Positions 26,091 through 35,102 of a DNA stretch of 64,000 nt are shown here, piece after piece (the first letter of the stretch is position 1; every line of letters begins with the position of its first letter). Made by a program: the position numbers and the translations under genes. The notes below the pieces were generated by a model. It was not told where the DNA came from. It saw only the letters and a program-made list of their open reading frames with translations, and made no database searches. The stretch is from Blautia parvula (lineage in GTDB: Bacteria > Bacillota > Clostridia > Lachnospirales > Lachnospiraceae). The stretch is taken from assembly GCF_020215665.1 (NCBI RefSeq), contig NZ_CP084061.1:2450001-2514000 (forward strand), written 5' to 3'.

Positions 26091-26867
26091 TTAGAAACAG
26101 GTGAACGCTCCGTCCACAATAAAATCAGAACCTGTGGTAAAGCTGCTGGTATCTCCTGCCAGATAGACGGCGATGGACTGCAGCTCTTCCGGACGGCCCA
26201 TACGGCCCATAGGAGCCATGGCATTCCACTGTTCAATCAGGGGTTTCAGGCTGGGGGAGTTGAGGGTCAGCTCTGTTCCCATGTATCCCGGGCTGATGCA
26301 GTTTACTCTCACGCCGCGTTTTGCGAACTCAATGGCCATGGATTTTGTAAGCTGGATCACACCGGCCTTGGAGGCATTGTAGGAGCACTGGGGCTGCGGT
26401 ACATTTACAATGTGGGCTGACATGGAGGCTGTGTTGATGATGGAGCCGTATCCCTGTTTCAGCATCTGCTTTGCCGCTGCCTGGGCGGTTAAGAATACGC
26501 CGCTCAGATTGATATCAATCACTTTCTTCCACTGCTCGTAGGTCATCTCCTCACAGGGGATATTCATGCAGATGCCTGCGTTGCAGAACGCTGCGTCCAG
26601 CTTGCCGAATGTGTTCACGATCTCTTCCATCATGGCATTTACTTCCTCCGGCTTTGTGACATCCGTCTTGATGGCAATGGTCTTCACGCCGTTTTCCTCA
26701 GCAATGCTACCTGCTGTCTTCTCTGCCTCCTCAATATCCACGTCCACGATTGCCACATCACTGCCGGCCTCTGCAAGGGCGATTGCGATCTGTTTCCCGA
26801 TACCTCTGGCGCCTCCTGTTACGAAAGATACTTTCCCGTCCAGTCTCATTTTCTCGATAATTCCCAT
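26091..26867 (-). CDS. Short-chain dehydrogenase/reductase (SDR)
   Basis: Classical SDR of 258 residues. The cofactor motif TGGARGIGKQIA is near 17-28, NAG occurs as CNAGICM, the catalytic Ser is in NTASMSAH and the YxxxK pair is YNASK. Asp at the end of the second strand (VDVDI) favours NAD over NADP. The start has AAAAGGAG before it. First gene of the operon with the FGGY kinase; likely oxidises a polyol to a keto sugar. Confidence 0.92.
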   Translation of the reverse strand: MGIIEKMRLDGKVSFVTGGARGIGKQIAIALAEAGSDVAIVDVDIEEAEKTAGSIAEENGVKTIAIKTDVTKPEEVNAMMEEIVNTFGKLDAAFCNAGICMNIPCEEMTYEQWKKVIDINLSGVFLTAQAAAKQMLKQGYGSIINTASMSAHIVNVPQPQCSYNASKAGVIQLTKSMAIEFAKRGVRVNCISPGYMGTELTLNSPSLKPLIEQWNAMAPMGRMGRPEELQSIAVYLAGDTSSFTTGSDFIVDGAFTCF

Positions 26868-26909
26868 GTTTTTTTCTCCTTTTCAAAGTGGATTTGTTTT
26901 TGTGATTCT

Positions 26910-26971
26910 ATTTTGTAAAATCATTTTGTAAAATCTATTTATATAATAATCCCCGGATATCAATTCGTCAA
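26910..26971 (-). promoter_or_regulatory. Promoter and twin palindromic operators of the SDR-kinase operon
   Basis: On the minus strand TTGACG (26966-26971) and TATTAT (26943-26948) are 17 bp apart. Downstream of the -10 are two copies of the near-palindrome ATTTTGTAAAAT at 26910-26921 and 26923-26934, 13 bp apart. The site arrangement fits tandem binding of a repressor over the start of transcription; the divergent ROK protein is the likely binder. The rest of the gap 26868-27156 is AT-rich with no gene seen. Confidence 0.7.
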
Positions 26972-27156
26972 TATGTATAACTATCCAAATATGGATGGGG
27001 ATTTTTATGAATTTCTACCAAAGGTGTTTGCCGGCTGTTTGTGCTATACTCTATTGTATAAAGTTTTTTTATAAATATCCTTTACAAATCTCCGGGCCAA
27101 TGTGTCTGCCGGGTCGGAATCATGGTATAGATTTTCACAGAGAAAGGAAAAGAAAC

Positions 27157-28278
27157 ATGGGAAATATTACATTGACGGATATAAAGAAAAACAATTATTC
27201 TTTAATTTACAACCTGCTGTATGAGCAGGAAAAGCTCTCCAAGCAGGAGATTGCCAACCAGCTTCATCTCAGCCTGCCCACGGTCACACAGAATCTGGTT
27301 GCTCTGGAGGATGCCGGCCTGATTGAAAAGGGAGGACAGTTTGCATCCCAGGTGGGGAGAAAAGCCGTTGCCTACACACTCTGCCTGCAGGCAGGGATCG
27401 GAATCGGTGTGGAGATTTTAAAGAAGCAGATTCGGATTCTGGCCGTTGACTTGAAGGGGCAGATCTGCGGATGTATGGAATATGAGTTATTGTACAGAAA
27501 TGATGATGCCTACTATAAAGAGATCGCCGGATATGTCAGCACCTTTATTGAGGACAGCGGATTTACGAAGAAACAGATTCTGGGTATCGGCTTTGCTGTA
27601 CAGGGTCTGACAACAGCCGACGGACAGGAGATCATCTTTGGCAAGACCCTGGGTTATACAGGGCTTAAGATCACTGCCCTTTCCGGATACCTTCCATATC
27701 CCTGTATGTTCCTGCACGATGCCAAATGTGCCGCTGCCACAGAGCTGTGGAACCGCAGGGATCTGACCGACGCCATTTATCTCTCCATCGGCAAGCATCT
27801 GGGCGGTGCGGTGATCATCGGCGGACAGACCGTGATGGGAAAACAGGACCACGGCGGCGCGGTGGAGCATATGACCCTGATTCCCGGCGGCAGGCAGTGC
27901 TACTGCGGCAAATCCGGCTGCATGGAGACATACTGTTCTGTCAATGCTCTGCTTTTGGAGGATGAGAGCCTGGAAGAATTCTTTGACGGACTCAGGAATG
28001 GAAAGGAAGAGAACAAGGTACGTTTTGAGGAGTATCTGGAGAATCTTTCCACGGCGGTAAATAACCTGCATATGGTGATGGACTGCGATGTGATCCTCGG
28101 CGGGCATATGGCGCCTTATCTGACAGAGGAGGATCTGGCTGCGCTCCATAAAAAAGTGAAGGAAAAATCCGCGTTTCCGGATGAGGCGGATTTTATCTTT
28201 TTGTCCGAGGCCGCAAGGGATTCGGTGCCGGTGGGGGCAGCGCTTGCATATGTGAAAGGGTTTTTAGAAGAGATTTAG
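27157..28278 (+). CDS. ROK family transcriptional regulator (paralogue of 13875-15005)
   Basis: Same layout as the other ROK protein in the window: winged helix (SKQEIANQLHLSLPTVTQNL) and a ROK domain with the zinc motif CYCGKSGCMETYCS. ATG at 27157 follows AGGAAAAGAAAC. The two ROK proteins share strings such as TVTQNL, LPYPC and METYCS/LETYCS, so they are close paralogues that have split targets. It is divergent from the SDR-kinase operon, whose promoter has twin palindromes. Confidence 0.92.
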   Translation: MGNITLTDIKKNNYSLIYNLLYEQEKLSKQEIANQLHLSLPTVTQNLVALEDAGLIEKGGQFASQVGRKAVAYTLCLQAGIGIGVEILKKQIRILAVDLKGQICGCMEYELLYRNDDAYYKEIAGYVSTFIEDSGFTKKQILGIGFAVQGLTTADGQEIIFGKTLGYTGLKITALSGYLPYPCMFLHDAKCAAATELWNRRDLTDAIYLSIGKHLGGAVIIGGQTVMGKQDHGGAVEHMTLIPGGRQCYCGKSGCMETYCSVNALLLEDESLEEFFDGLRNGKEENKVRFEEYLENLSTAVNNLHMVMDCDVILGGHMAPYLTEEDLAALHKKVKEKSAFPDEADFIFLSEAARDSVPVGAALAYVKGFLEEI

Positions 28279-28327
28279 ATAGATAAAACACCAGTTTTTC
28301 GCTGCCGATCTGTGGCACGGCCGCAGC

Positions 28328-29269
28328 CTAAATAAGAATCCAGCTCTCCTGCATCCTCTTCAGGGACTTGACCTTCCGCTCTGTCACTTTATCCTCCGGC
28401 AGTATCTCACTGCACAGGATAGGGGATTCTGCCGTGTATCTCCTTCGCCCGGCTGCGGCGGCCCGGCTGCTTTGGTTGGCATAGCAGTACAGGCATCCGT
28501 GGGGACAGGTATCATAGGCACCGATATCTATACTCTCCACACAGCCGCATTCGCTTCTCTGGTTTTTGTCTTTTTTCACATCCAGGCTGCAGCCGCACAG
28601 ACGCCGGATCAGTTCCCCGTCCACACAGCTTCCGTGGGCGATCCCGTATTTCTGCAGGTCTGCTTTTTCCGCGCAGGTCACGATCTCCATACCGTGAACA
28701 TGGGCAGTGCGGGCCAGCTCCCCGGCGAATCTGCCCAGGCTTTCCTCCTCCAAATTCTCACATTCCAGCATTTCCAGGTTCTTTTTTATCTTCGGATAGT
28801 AGTCAAGAAAACTGATCACCACCCGCTCTGTATAACCCTCCAGCGCCTCTGCGATTCCGGAAAATGCCCGCAGATGATATTGCGGTGTATAGCGGGCATT
28901 AAAGAAAACCGGGTCATAGCGCCACACCACCCGTTCTGCCCCTATAGTCTCTGCCAGTGTTTGGAACGCGGGAATCAAAACCTGTTTCTTATCCGGCAGC
29001 CCGGGCTCCACATCCCTTCCGTACCCGGTCAGAGTAAACTGAAAATAATACATATACGGATCAAGAAGCGGCAGCTTCTCAAACATAGGGACCGGATTCT
29101 TGGTCCAGAACACAATACAGTCCACCACCTCCGGCTTAAGGGATATCCTGCTCACCTGATGAAAGTTAAAAGGATTGCGGACACAGGCATATCCCTCCTC
29201 AATCCTTTTAAAAAACCAGTCCCGGTAATAGGCCGGTATATCTGTCCTTCGGCTCACACTCAATATCAT
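28328..29269 (-). CDS. DUF1848 domain protein
   Basis: Family member recognised by the start ILSVSRRTDIPAYY, the IVFWTKNP motif and the C-terminal GCVESIDIGAYDTCPHGCLYCYAN. The last segment has a CxxxCxxC arrangement (CPHGCLYCYAN) that looks like a radical-SAM or iron-sulphur binding loop, and several further cysteines surround it. Length of 313 is usual. The reaction is unknown to me. It is divergent from the beta-helix gene and shares no operon. Confidence 0.85.
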   Translation of the reverse strand: MILSVSRRTDIPAYYRDWFFKRIEEGYACVRNPFNFHQVSRISLKPEVVDCIVFWTKNPVPMFEKLPLLDPYMYYFQFTLTGYGRDVEPGLPDKKQVLIPAFQTLAETIGAERVVWRYDPVFFNARYTPQYHLRAFSGIAEALEGYTERVVISFLDYYPKIKKNLEMLECENLEEESLGRFAGELARTAHVHGMEIVTCAEKADLQKYGIAHGSCVDGELIRRLCGCSLDVKKDKNQRSECGCVESIDIGAYDTCPHGCLYCYANQSSRAAAAGRRRYTAESPILCSEILPEDKVTERKVKSLKRMQESWILI

Positions 29270-29377
29270 TCACGCCACCTCTTTTTCGAAAATATGTTCG
29301 TTTTTCTGATTATACACCTTTTTTTCACCGGACACAACTGTGACACAAATTTCAAGGAAAATCCCCCAAAATTCGTC

Positions 29378-29406
29378 TTGTCCCTTCCCTCCCCATTGTC
29401 TATACT
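29378..29406 (+). promoter_or_regulatory. Promoter of the beta-helix gene
   Basis: TTGTCC and TATACT are 17 bp apart, 37 bp upstream of the ATG, which has AGGAGGAAAAATC before it. Confidence 0.6.
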
Positions 29407-29443
29407 TATAGACATGAAAAGGTTTATGACAGGAGGAAAAATC

Positions 29444-31387
29444 ATGAACAGAGAATACCATGTAGCCGTCACCGGCTCTGACTATGCAAAGGGGACGAAA
29501 GAGGATCCCTTCCGAACCATACAAAGGGCAGCCAAAGCCGCCGAGACAGGAGACAAAGTCATTGTACATGAGGGCGAGTACCGGGAATGGGTCAAGCCGG
29601 AACACAGCGGCTACAGCGACATCAGCCGTATTGTATACGAGGCAGCCGAGGGAGAAAAGGTCGTGATAAAAGGCTCCGAACGGATCCAAAACTGGGAGAA
29701 TACAGAGGGGACCGTTTGGAAAGCAGTGATTCCAAACACTGTTTTCGGTGACTACAATCCCTACAAAGAGCCGCTCTGGGGTGACTGGTTCATCTATCCG
29801 GATGACAATTCCGTCCATGCAGGAGATGTCTACTTAAACGGCAAATCTTTCTACGAAGCAAAATCCCTGGATGAGGTGAGAAATCCCCAGATCCGCACAG
29901 AGGGATACAACCCGCCGTGGACCAAACACCCGGAACCCATCAAAGATAAAGAGTGGACCATTTATCAGTGGTATGCTGAGACAGACCATGAAAATACATA
30001 TATTTACGCCAATTTCCAGGGAGCTGATCCCAACAAAGAGCTGACCGAGATCAATGTGCGTAAGTGCTGCTTCTACCCTGAAAAAACTGGCATGAATTAT
30101 ATCACCGTGCGCGGCTTTGAGATGGCACAGGCTGCCTGCCCCTGGACACCGCCTACTGCTGACCAGCCGGGCCTTCTGGGTGCTAACTGGAGCAAGGGCT
30201 GGATCATTGAAAACAATATGATACATGATGCGAAATGCAGCGGCATCAGCATTGGCAAGGAGGCCTCCACAGGCCATAACCTCTGCACCAGAAGACACAG
30301 AAAACCGGGATACCAGTATCAGATGGAGGCAGTGTTCCGCGCCCTGAAGATTGGCTGGAGCAAGGAAAAGATCGGTTCCCACATTATCCGCAACAACGTC
30401 ATCTATGACTGCGGACAGAATGGTATCGTAGGCCATATGGGCTGTGTGTTCAGCCAGATCTACAACAACCATATCTATAATATTGCCGTAAAACACGAGT
30501 ATTTCGGCTATGAGATCGCAGGCATCAAGCTGCACGCAGCCATTGACGTACAGATCCACGACAACAATATCCATGACTGTACTCTGGGCACCTGGCTTGA
30601 CTGGCAGGCACAGGGCACGCGCGTCAGCAAAAACCTGTACTATAACAACGACCGTGACCTGATGGTGGAAGTGACTCACGGGCCTTATATGGTAGACAAC
30701 AACATCTTTGCCTCTGCCTACAACTTCGACAATATCGCCCAGGGCGGTGCATATATCCACAACCTGTGCTGCGGAACCATGAGAAGAGAGGATGTCCTGA
30801 ACCGATCCACTCCCTATCACTTCCCGCACAGCACGGAAGTTGCCGGCACCACACCTGTATACGGCGGAGATGACCGTCTGTACAACAACATTTTCGTGGG
30901 CAGCGTGGATGCCTATACGGAGCAGTCCTTATGCGGAACCATAGGCTACAACGGCTCCACCAAAACCCTGGAGGAATATATGGAAACCGTTGCTTCCATG
31001 GGAAATGAGGACCTGGAAATGTTTGAACAGGTAAAACAGCCTGCCTACATCAATCACAACGCTTATCTGAAAAATGCCCCGGCATTTGACGCGGAGAAAG
31101 AGAACTACACAAGTGCTGCTGATCCCCAGGTAAAAATCTCCGTGGAGGGAGAGGAAACCTATCTGGAAATCCATGCAGAAAAAGAGATGCTTCATATGCC
31201 CGCCGGAATCATCTCCACAGAAACACTGGGTATGGTCCGCATTCCGGAAGCCCCCTTTGATGGCCCTGACGGTGAATCCATTGTTCTGGATACTGACTAT
31301 AACGGTGCCGTACGCTGTGAAACACCGGCTGTTGGACCTTTAGAAGGACTGAAAGAAGGATATAATAAAATAAAAGTCTGGGGATAA
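29444..31387 (+). CDS. Right-handed parallel beta-helix protein, putative carbohydrate-active enzyme
   Basis: A 647-residue protein with a DUF1565-like N-terminus (YHVAVTGSDYAKGTKEDPFR, near residues 4-23) and successive beta-helix coils such as WIIENNMIHDAKCSGISIG, HIIRNNVIYDCGQNGIVG and VQIHDNNIHDCTLGTWLD. There is no signal peptide or anchor, so it should be cytoplasmic, unusual for polysaccharide-degrading beta-helix enzymes. Such proteins include pectate lyases, epimerases and glycosidases (GH141-like members have similar starts). The preferred start is 29444 because of its ribosome binding site and promoter; a longer open frame upstream runs antisense through the DUF1848 gene and is spurious. 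The substrate cannot be named. Confidence 0.85.
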   Translation: MNREYHVAVTGSDYAKGTKEDPFRTIQRAAKAAETGDKVIVHEGEYREWVKPEHSGYSDISRIVYEAAEGEKVVIKGSERIQNWENTEGTVWKAVIPNTVFGDYNPYKEPLWGDWFIYPDDNSVHAGDVYLNGKSFYEAKSLDEVRNPQIRTEGYNPPWTKHPEPIKDKEWTIYQWYAETDHENTYIYANFQGADPNKELTEINVRKCCFYPEKTGMNYITVRGFEMAQAACPWTPPTADQPGLLGANWSKGWIIENNMIHDAKCSGISIGKEASTGHNLCTRRHRKPGYQYQMEAVFRALKIGWSKEKIGSHIIRNNVIYDCGQNGIVGHMGCVFSQIYNNHIYNIAVKHEYFGYEIAGIKLHAAIDVQIHDNNIHDCTLGTWLDWQAQGTRVSKNLYYNNDRDLMVEVTHGPYMVDNNIFASAYNFDNIAQGGAYIHNLCCGTMRREDVLNRSTPYHFPHSTEVAGTTPVYGGDDRLYNNIFVGSVDAYTEQSLCGTIGYNGSTKTLEEYMETVASMGNEDLEMFEQVKQPAYINHNAYLKNAPAFDAEKENYTSAADPQVKISVEGEETYLEIHAEKEMLHMPAGIISTETLGMVRIPEAPFDGPDGESIVLDTDYNGAVRCETPAVGPLEGLKEGYNKIKVWG

Positions 31388-31400
31388 CCCAGAACCTCAG

Positions 31401-31429
31401 AACGGGACACCCCATAACAGGGTGTCCCG
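31401..31429 (+). terminator. Intrinsic terminator after the beta-helix gene
   Basis: ACGGGACACCC pairs exactly with GGGTGTCCCGT across a 7-nt loop, followed by CTTTCTTT. It lies 14 bp after the stop and could also serve the convergent GGDEF-EAL gene. Confidence 0.9.
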
Positions 31430-31453
31430 TCTTTCTTTGCAGCAGAGCTATTT

Positions 31454-34156
31454 TTATTTATCTAAATACCGTTTCTCGTATTCATCCACAGAAATGGGTT
31501 TGCTGAACAGAAATCCCTGGGCCAGCTCCACACCACAGGTCCGGAGAACCTCAAGCTGTTCCTCCGTCTCAATTCCCTCCGCCACGATCTGAATGCCCAT
31601 CTTTTGCCCCATATCCACAATGGAGCTGACAATAGCCTGGGCCTTGGGATTACTCACCACATCGTCTACCATGCTTTTATCCAGCTTCAAAACGTCGAAC
31701 TCCACCGCGGATAAAAGGGCCAGATTGGCATATTCCGTGCCGAAATCATCAATCGTCACAATGAATCCCGCCTCTCTGAGGCTTTCTATCAGGACACAGA
31801 TATCTATGTCATTGCCACTTCTCACAGTCTCCGTAATCTCAATTTCCAGACATGTCGGTGATATCCGGTATTTATCGCAGATGGAAAGAAGATGCTCAAT
31901 AAAATGCGGCTGTGTCAGGGAATACCTTGAAAAATTCACAGATACAGGGAAGCCCTTTTTCCCTTCCCAGCTCCATGCCTTAATCTTGGAACAGATAAAT
32001 TCAAACACAAAGAAATCAATCTGGCTGACTGTCCGTGACTCCTCCAGCAGAGGCAGAAAATTTCCCGGAAGGACCAGGGAGCCATCCCTTGACTGGTACC
32101 GGATCAGTGCCTCCGCTCCCACTGCCGTCCGGTCCGCTGAGGAAATCTTCGGCTGCAGATAGACCACAAACTGGTTTCTGCTGATTTCCTGCCTGAGGAT
32201 TTCCGGATCAGTCAGATAGAGCAGCTCATCGCTGTGATGGCGGTACCTCTTGGAAGCCGGGTTATTTCTGTAGAATTCCTTTTTGTCCTCGTACATCTGC
32301 GCATCCGCGTTTGCCACGACCTGTCCCACATCCACTAATTTCTCTGTCCACTGGGAGCCGATAGCAGCTTTGCACAGTGCATCCCGCTTAAATGCAGCCC
32401 TCAGCTCATTGACCCTTTGGCAGAATCGTTCCTTTGGCACATCATGGCAGATGATCACAAACTCATCGCCTCCCACACGATAAAAACTACCCTCCTGAAA
32501 GACCTGTTTCATGCGTTCCGCGCATACTGTGAGTATTTTATCCCCAAAGGCATGGCCGTACCGGTCATTGATGTCCTTAAGTCCATTGACATCCAGATAA
32601 ACGATGCCCACGCTTCCCTCTTTGCCGGTCATCCTCTGCATGTCCTCAATATAACGGTTTCTGTTATAAAAGGAGGTCAGAGTATCGTAGTAACTGAGAT
32701 GGGCTAACTGCTGCTCATCCTCTGCCCTCCGGTAGGCAAGCAGGATAAAGTAGCAGATAGTCTGAAGGATAGAACCAATGTTCATCAGACGGTCCTCCGG
32801 AAGATTGTCCACCCCCAGACAGCCCATCAGCACATCATCTATCTCCAGAGTGGAGATTGCCACATTGCGGATATTCCGTTCTCTGGCAATCGCTTCACTT
32901 CCCTGAAATATTGTCATGAATTCTTCCGCGTCTTTCATGACAATACAGCCTTTTTGATTCAGAACCCTGCGCCACTCCTCCAGTTGTGCAGCGGATATAT
33001 CCTTCAGAGCCTCATGCCGGGAACCCGCGTTCTCGGCACACCATTCATAGTCATTGTGCAGAAATCCCTCACGCAGATTAAACATATAGGTTCTCTCTGC
33101 CTTTAAAAACGTTCCGATTTCCCGCAGTACATCTCCCACTGCCTCTTTCATATCTTTTTTACAGTACAGTGTCCTGACACACTCCATCACCATCTGCTCT
33201 GAGCTCAGAGCGTATTTCAGTTTTTCTTTCTCCTGCTCCGCGTCAGTGGTGTCAAAGGCCAGCTCCAGCCGTGCCCGTCTTCCTTCCCACTCGATCAGGC
33301 GGTCTTTCAGAAGATAATGGCGGCCTGTAATGGGATTGGTAATCTCCCAGGTATAGTTCTCCCCGCTCTTTAAAAATCTGTTGGTACAGAATGGACAGGG
33401 ACTATCTCTTCCCTGAAGGACACGGTAACAGATCTTCCCCTCAATATCGTCCAAATGAAAGCTTCGTTTTCCTGCGTCGTTGATAAATAACAGCTCATAT
33501 GTATCCATATCTGAGACGTATAGGAGCTCCGATATTTCGTTCATGGGAGCCTGCAGGTCCTGCGTCATTCTGGAGAGCTTACGGCTCTTTTCCAGATTGG
33601 CGTTTTCCATCATTTCCACTTCTCTGCGCCGCTGTTCCTGCTTTCTCATATAGACAGCCAGCAGAATCGCCGCAGCCGTACATATCAAAGTCAGCGCAGC
33701 AAAGCAAATCTGTGCCATACGGACATAGCGCTCCGCGTACTGCTCCGCAGTACCCACACTCTCATCTGCCAGTTCAAAAAAATCTTCGCTCAGATTATAA
33801 AGCCTTTGGCTGTCCGCGCCCTCCCGCACCTTCCGGATTTCCTGCTTCATCTCTTCCCAGCGTTCCTGCATGAGCGCCACCATTTCCTGGTACTCATCGT
33901 CCTTCAGCCTGACCAGCCTGTTCTCGCCTTCTCCTGTGCGCAGTTCTTCTATGATGCCGTCCAGTTTTGAAATCAGGGCATCATCCCGGCGTCCCTCCAA
34001 TTCTTCTTTAACAAGTCTCTGGGTTGCTCCGCGAACAACTCCGGTGTAATTGATGACCCTTGCATTTCCCTGAAGATTCCCCATAGAATACAGGGACAGG
34101 AGTCCCGACAATACAAGAACGACCAGCAGGAAAATGGTCATCATCCTCTTCTGCAT
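31454..34156 (-). CDS. Membrane GGDEF-EAL protein with PAS-like and GAF-like sensors
   Basis: Cyclic di-GMP turnover protein of 900 residues. Two membrane segments (about 6-24 and 148-169) bracket a helical extracellular domain resembling PilJ-type sensors. A PAS-like region (about 205-310), a GAF-like region (about 330-470), GGDEF (about 485-640) and EAL (about 655-897) follow. GGDEF is intact at 562-566, but the RxxD inhibitory site is absent. The EAL domain keeps its catalytic pattern: EALIRY, SVNFSR, ITETV, IDDFGTEYANL, LKLDKSMV, VAEGIE and QGFLFSKP. It is therefore probably an active phosphodiesterase, and possibly bifunctional. Confidence 0.93.
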   Translation of the reverse strand: MQKRMMTIFLLVVLVLSGLLSLYSMGNLQGNARVINYTGVVRGATQRLVKEELEGRRDDALISKLDGIIEELRTGEGENRLVRLKDDEYQEMVALMQERWEEMKQEIRKVREGADSQRLYNLSEDFFELADESVGTAEQYAERYVRMAQICFAALTLICTAAAILLAVYMRKQEQRRREVEMMENANLEKSRKLSRMTQDLQAPMNEISELLYVSDMDTYELLFINDAGKRSFHLDDIEGKICYRVLQGRDSPCPFCTNRFLKSGENYTWEITNPITGRHYLLKDRLIEWEGRRARLELAFDTTDAEQEKEKLKYALSSEQMVMECVRTLYCKKDMKEAVGDVLREIGTFLKAERTYMFNLREGFLHNDYEWCAENAGSRHEALKDISAAQLEEWRRVLNQKGCIVMKDAEEFMTIFQGSEAIARERNIRNVAISTLEIDDVLMGCLGVDNLPEDRLMNIGSILQTICYFILLAYRRAEDEQQLAHLSYYDTLTSFYNRNRYIEDMQRMTGKEGSVGIVYLDVNGLKDINDRYGHAFGDKILTVCAERMKQVFQEGSFYRVGGDEFVIICHDVPKERFCQRVNELRAAFKRDALCKAAIGSQWTEKLVDVGQVVANADAQMYEDKKEFYRNNPASKRYRHHSDELLYLTDPEILRQEISRNQFVVYLQPKISSADRTAVGAEALIRYQSRDGSLVLPGNFLPLLEESRTVSQIDFFVFEFICSKIKAWSWEGKKGFPVSVNFSRYSLTQPHFIEHLLSICDKYRISPTCLEIEITETVRSGNDIDICVLIESLREAGFIVTIDDFGTEYANLALLSAVEFDVLKLDKSMVDDVVSNPKAQAIVSSIVDMGQKMGIQIVAEGIETEEQLEVLRTCGVELAQGFLFSKPISVDEYEKRYLDK

Positions 34157-34271
34157 ATTTATTTGCCCTCAAACTTTCTCACAGACAGCCACACAGTTTC
34201 CCAACCGGACGGCAGTATTCCGTTAATCTCTAAACCACTTTTCTTAAGTATAGAATGTATTCTGCTGCAAG

Positions 34272-35066
34272 TCAATTGGCTTTGTCTTTGTCTGTTAGAA
34301 ACCTTTTTCTGTACTTTATTTTCACATAATCCAGTATTCTTCTTAAATAGATGGAGTCATAGGCTCCACCGATCACTCCGGCCACGGGGATCCCCTGCAG
34401 GAATTTCATATACAGAAGCTCTCCGGAAAGGACAGCGGATGTCTCCTTTATCTGTTCCCTGCTGTCATATCCTTTAGGGACAACAGGTTCCAGAATATAT
34501 CTGTCTGCTTTGGCGTTCATCTGTTCCAGTGCCTCTGCGTAGGACAGTGACCCCTGTATAAGCAAAAGTATGAAATACTTTTCCTCCTCCGTATCATATG
34601 GGTATCCGTAGTGAAGCGCTGTCTCATAGATACTTTTCAGTATCATCCCCGTAAAAAGCGGGATATCCGGAAGACCGATTCCCAGGACACCGAGTCCCAC
34701 CCCTTCCACACCGGCCAGAAGCAGATTTCTGTTCCCTGCAGCCTGCGCTTTTTTCGTAAATGTGCGCAGTGTCTTTTTGTTCTCCATCAGTCCCGCAGCG
34801 TAGGCGTCCACTTTATAATTGTGCTCTATCTTCTCCCTGGAATATGTCTTCTCTATAAAATCCGTACCTTTTTCAAAAATAAGGCCGAATGCCTTTTCAA
34901 ATGCTTTATCCAGCGTCTCCTGCAGCCTGGCCGGAACTTTCTCCTCCAAAGTCCGGTCCAGAAAAGATGCCTTCTTCTCCGCGTTTTTCTTCAGAAATGC
35001 CTGCTCCTTTTTCAGGACAGCCTCCATCTCCGCACGCAGCGGTGATTTTTTATTTCTCTTGATCAT
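34272..35066 (-). CDS. EcsC family protein
   Basis: Member of the EcsC family, named after the third gene of the Bacillus ecs locus but found here alone. A charged, helical N-terminal part (about 1-100) precedes the family core GVEGVGLGVLGIGLPDIPLF and YGYPYDTEEEKYFIL. It is weakly hydrophobic around the glycine-rich core and may associate with the membrane. No ABC transporter genes ecsA/ecsB are adjacent. The biochemical role is unknown. Confidence 0.82.
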   Translation of the reverse strand: MIKRNKKSPLRAEMEAVLKKEQAFLKKNAEKKASFLDRTLEEKVPARLQETLDKAFEKAFGLIFEKGTDFIEKTYSREKIEHNYKVDAYAAGLMENKKTLRTFTKKAQAAGNRNLLLAGVEGVGLGVLGIGLPDIPLFTGMILKSIYETALHYGYPYDTEEEKYFILLLIQGSLSYAEALEQMNAKADRYILEPVVPKGYDSREQIKETSAVLSGELLYMKFLQGIPVAGVIGGAYDSIYLRRILDYVKIKYRKRFLTDKDKAN

Positions 35067-35102
35067 GGTACCACCTTTCCGGAAAATTCCTGCCTCACTC
35101 TT

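Noticed and set aside
28472-29443. Extended N-terminus of the beta-helix protein
   Set aside because: The open frame runs antisense through the DUF1848 gene and across a promoter; the start at 29444 has AGGAGG and the family's N-terminal motif.
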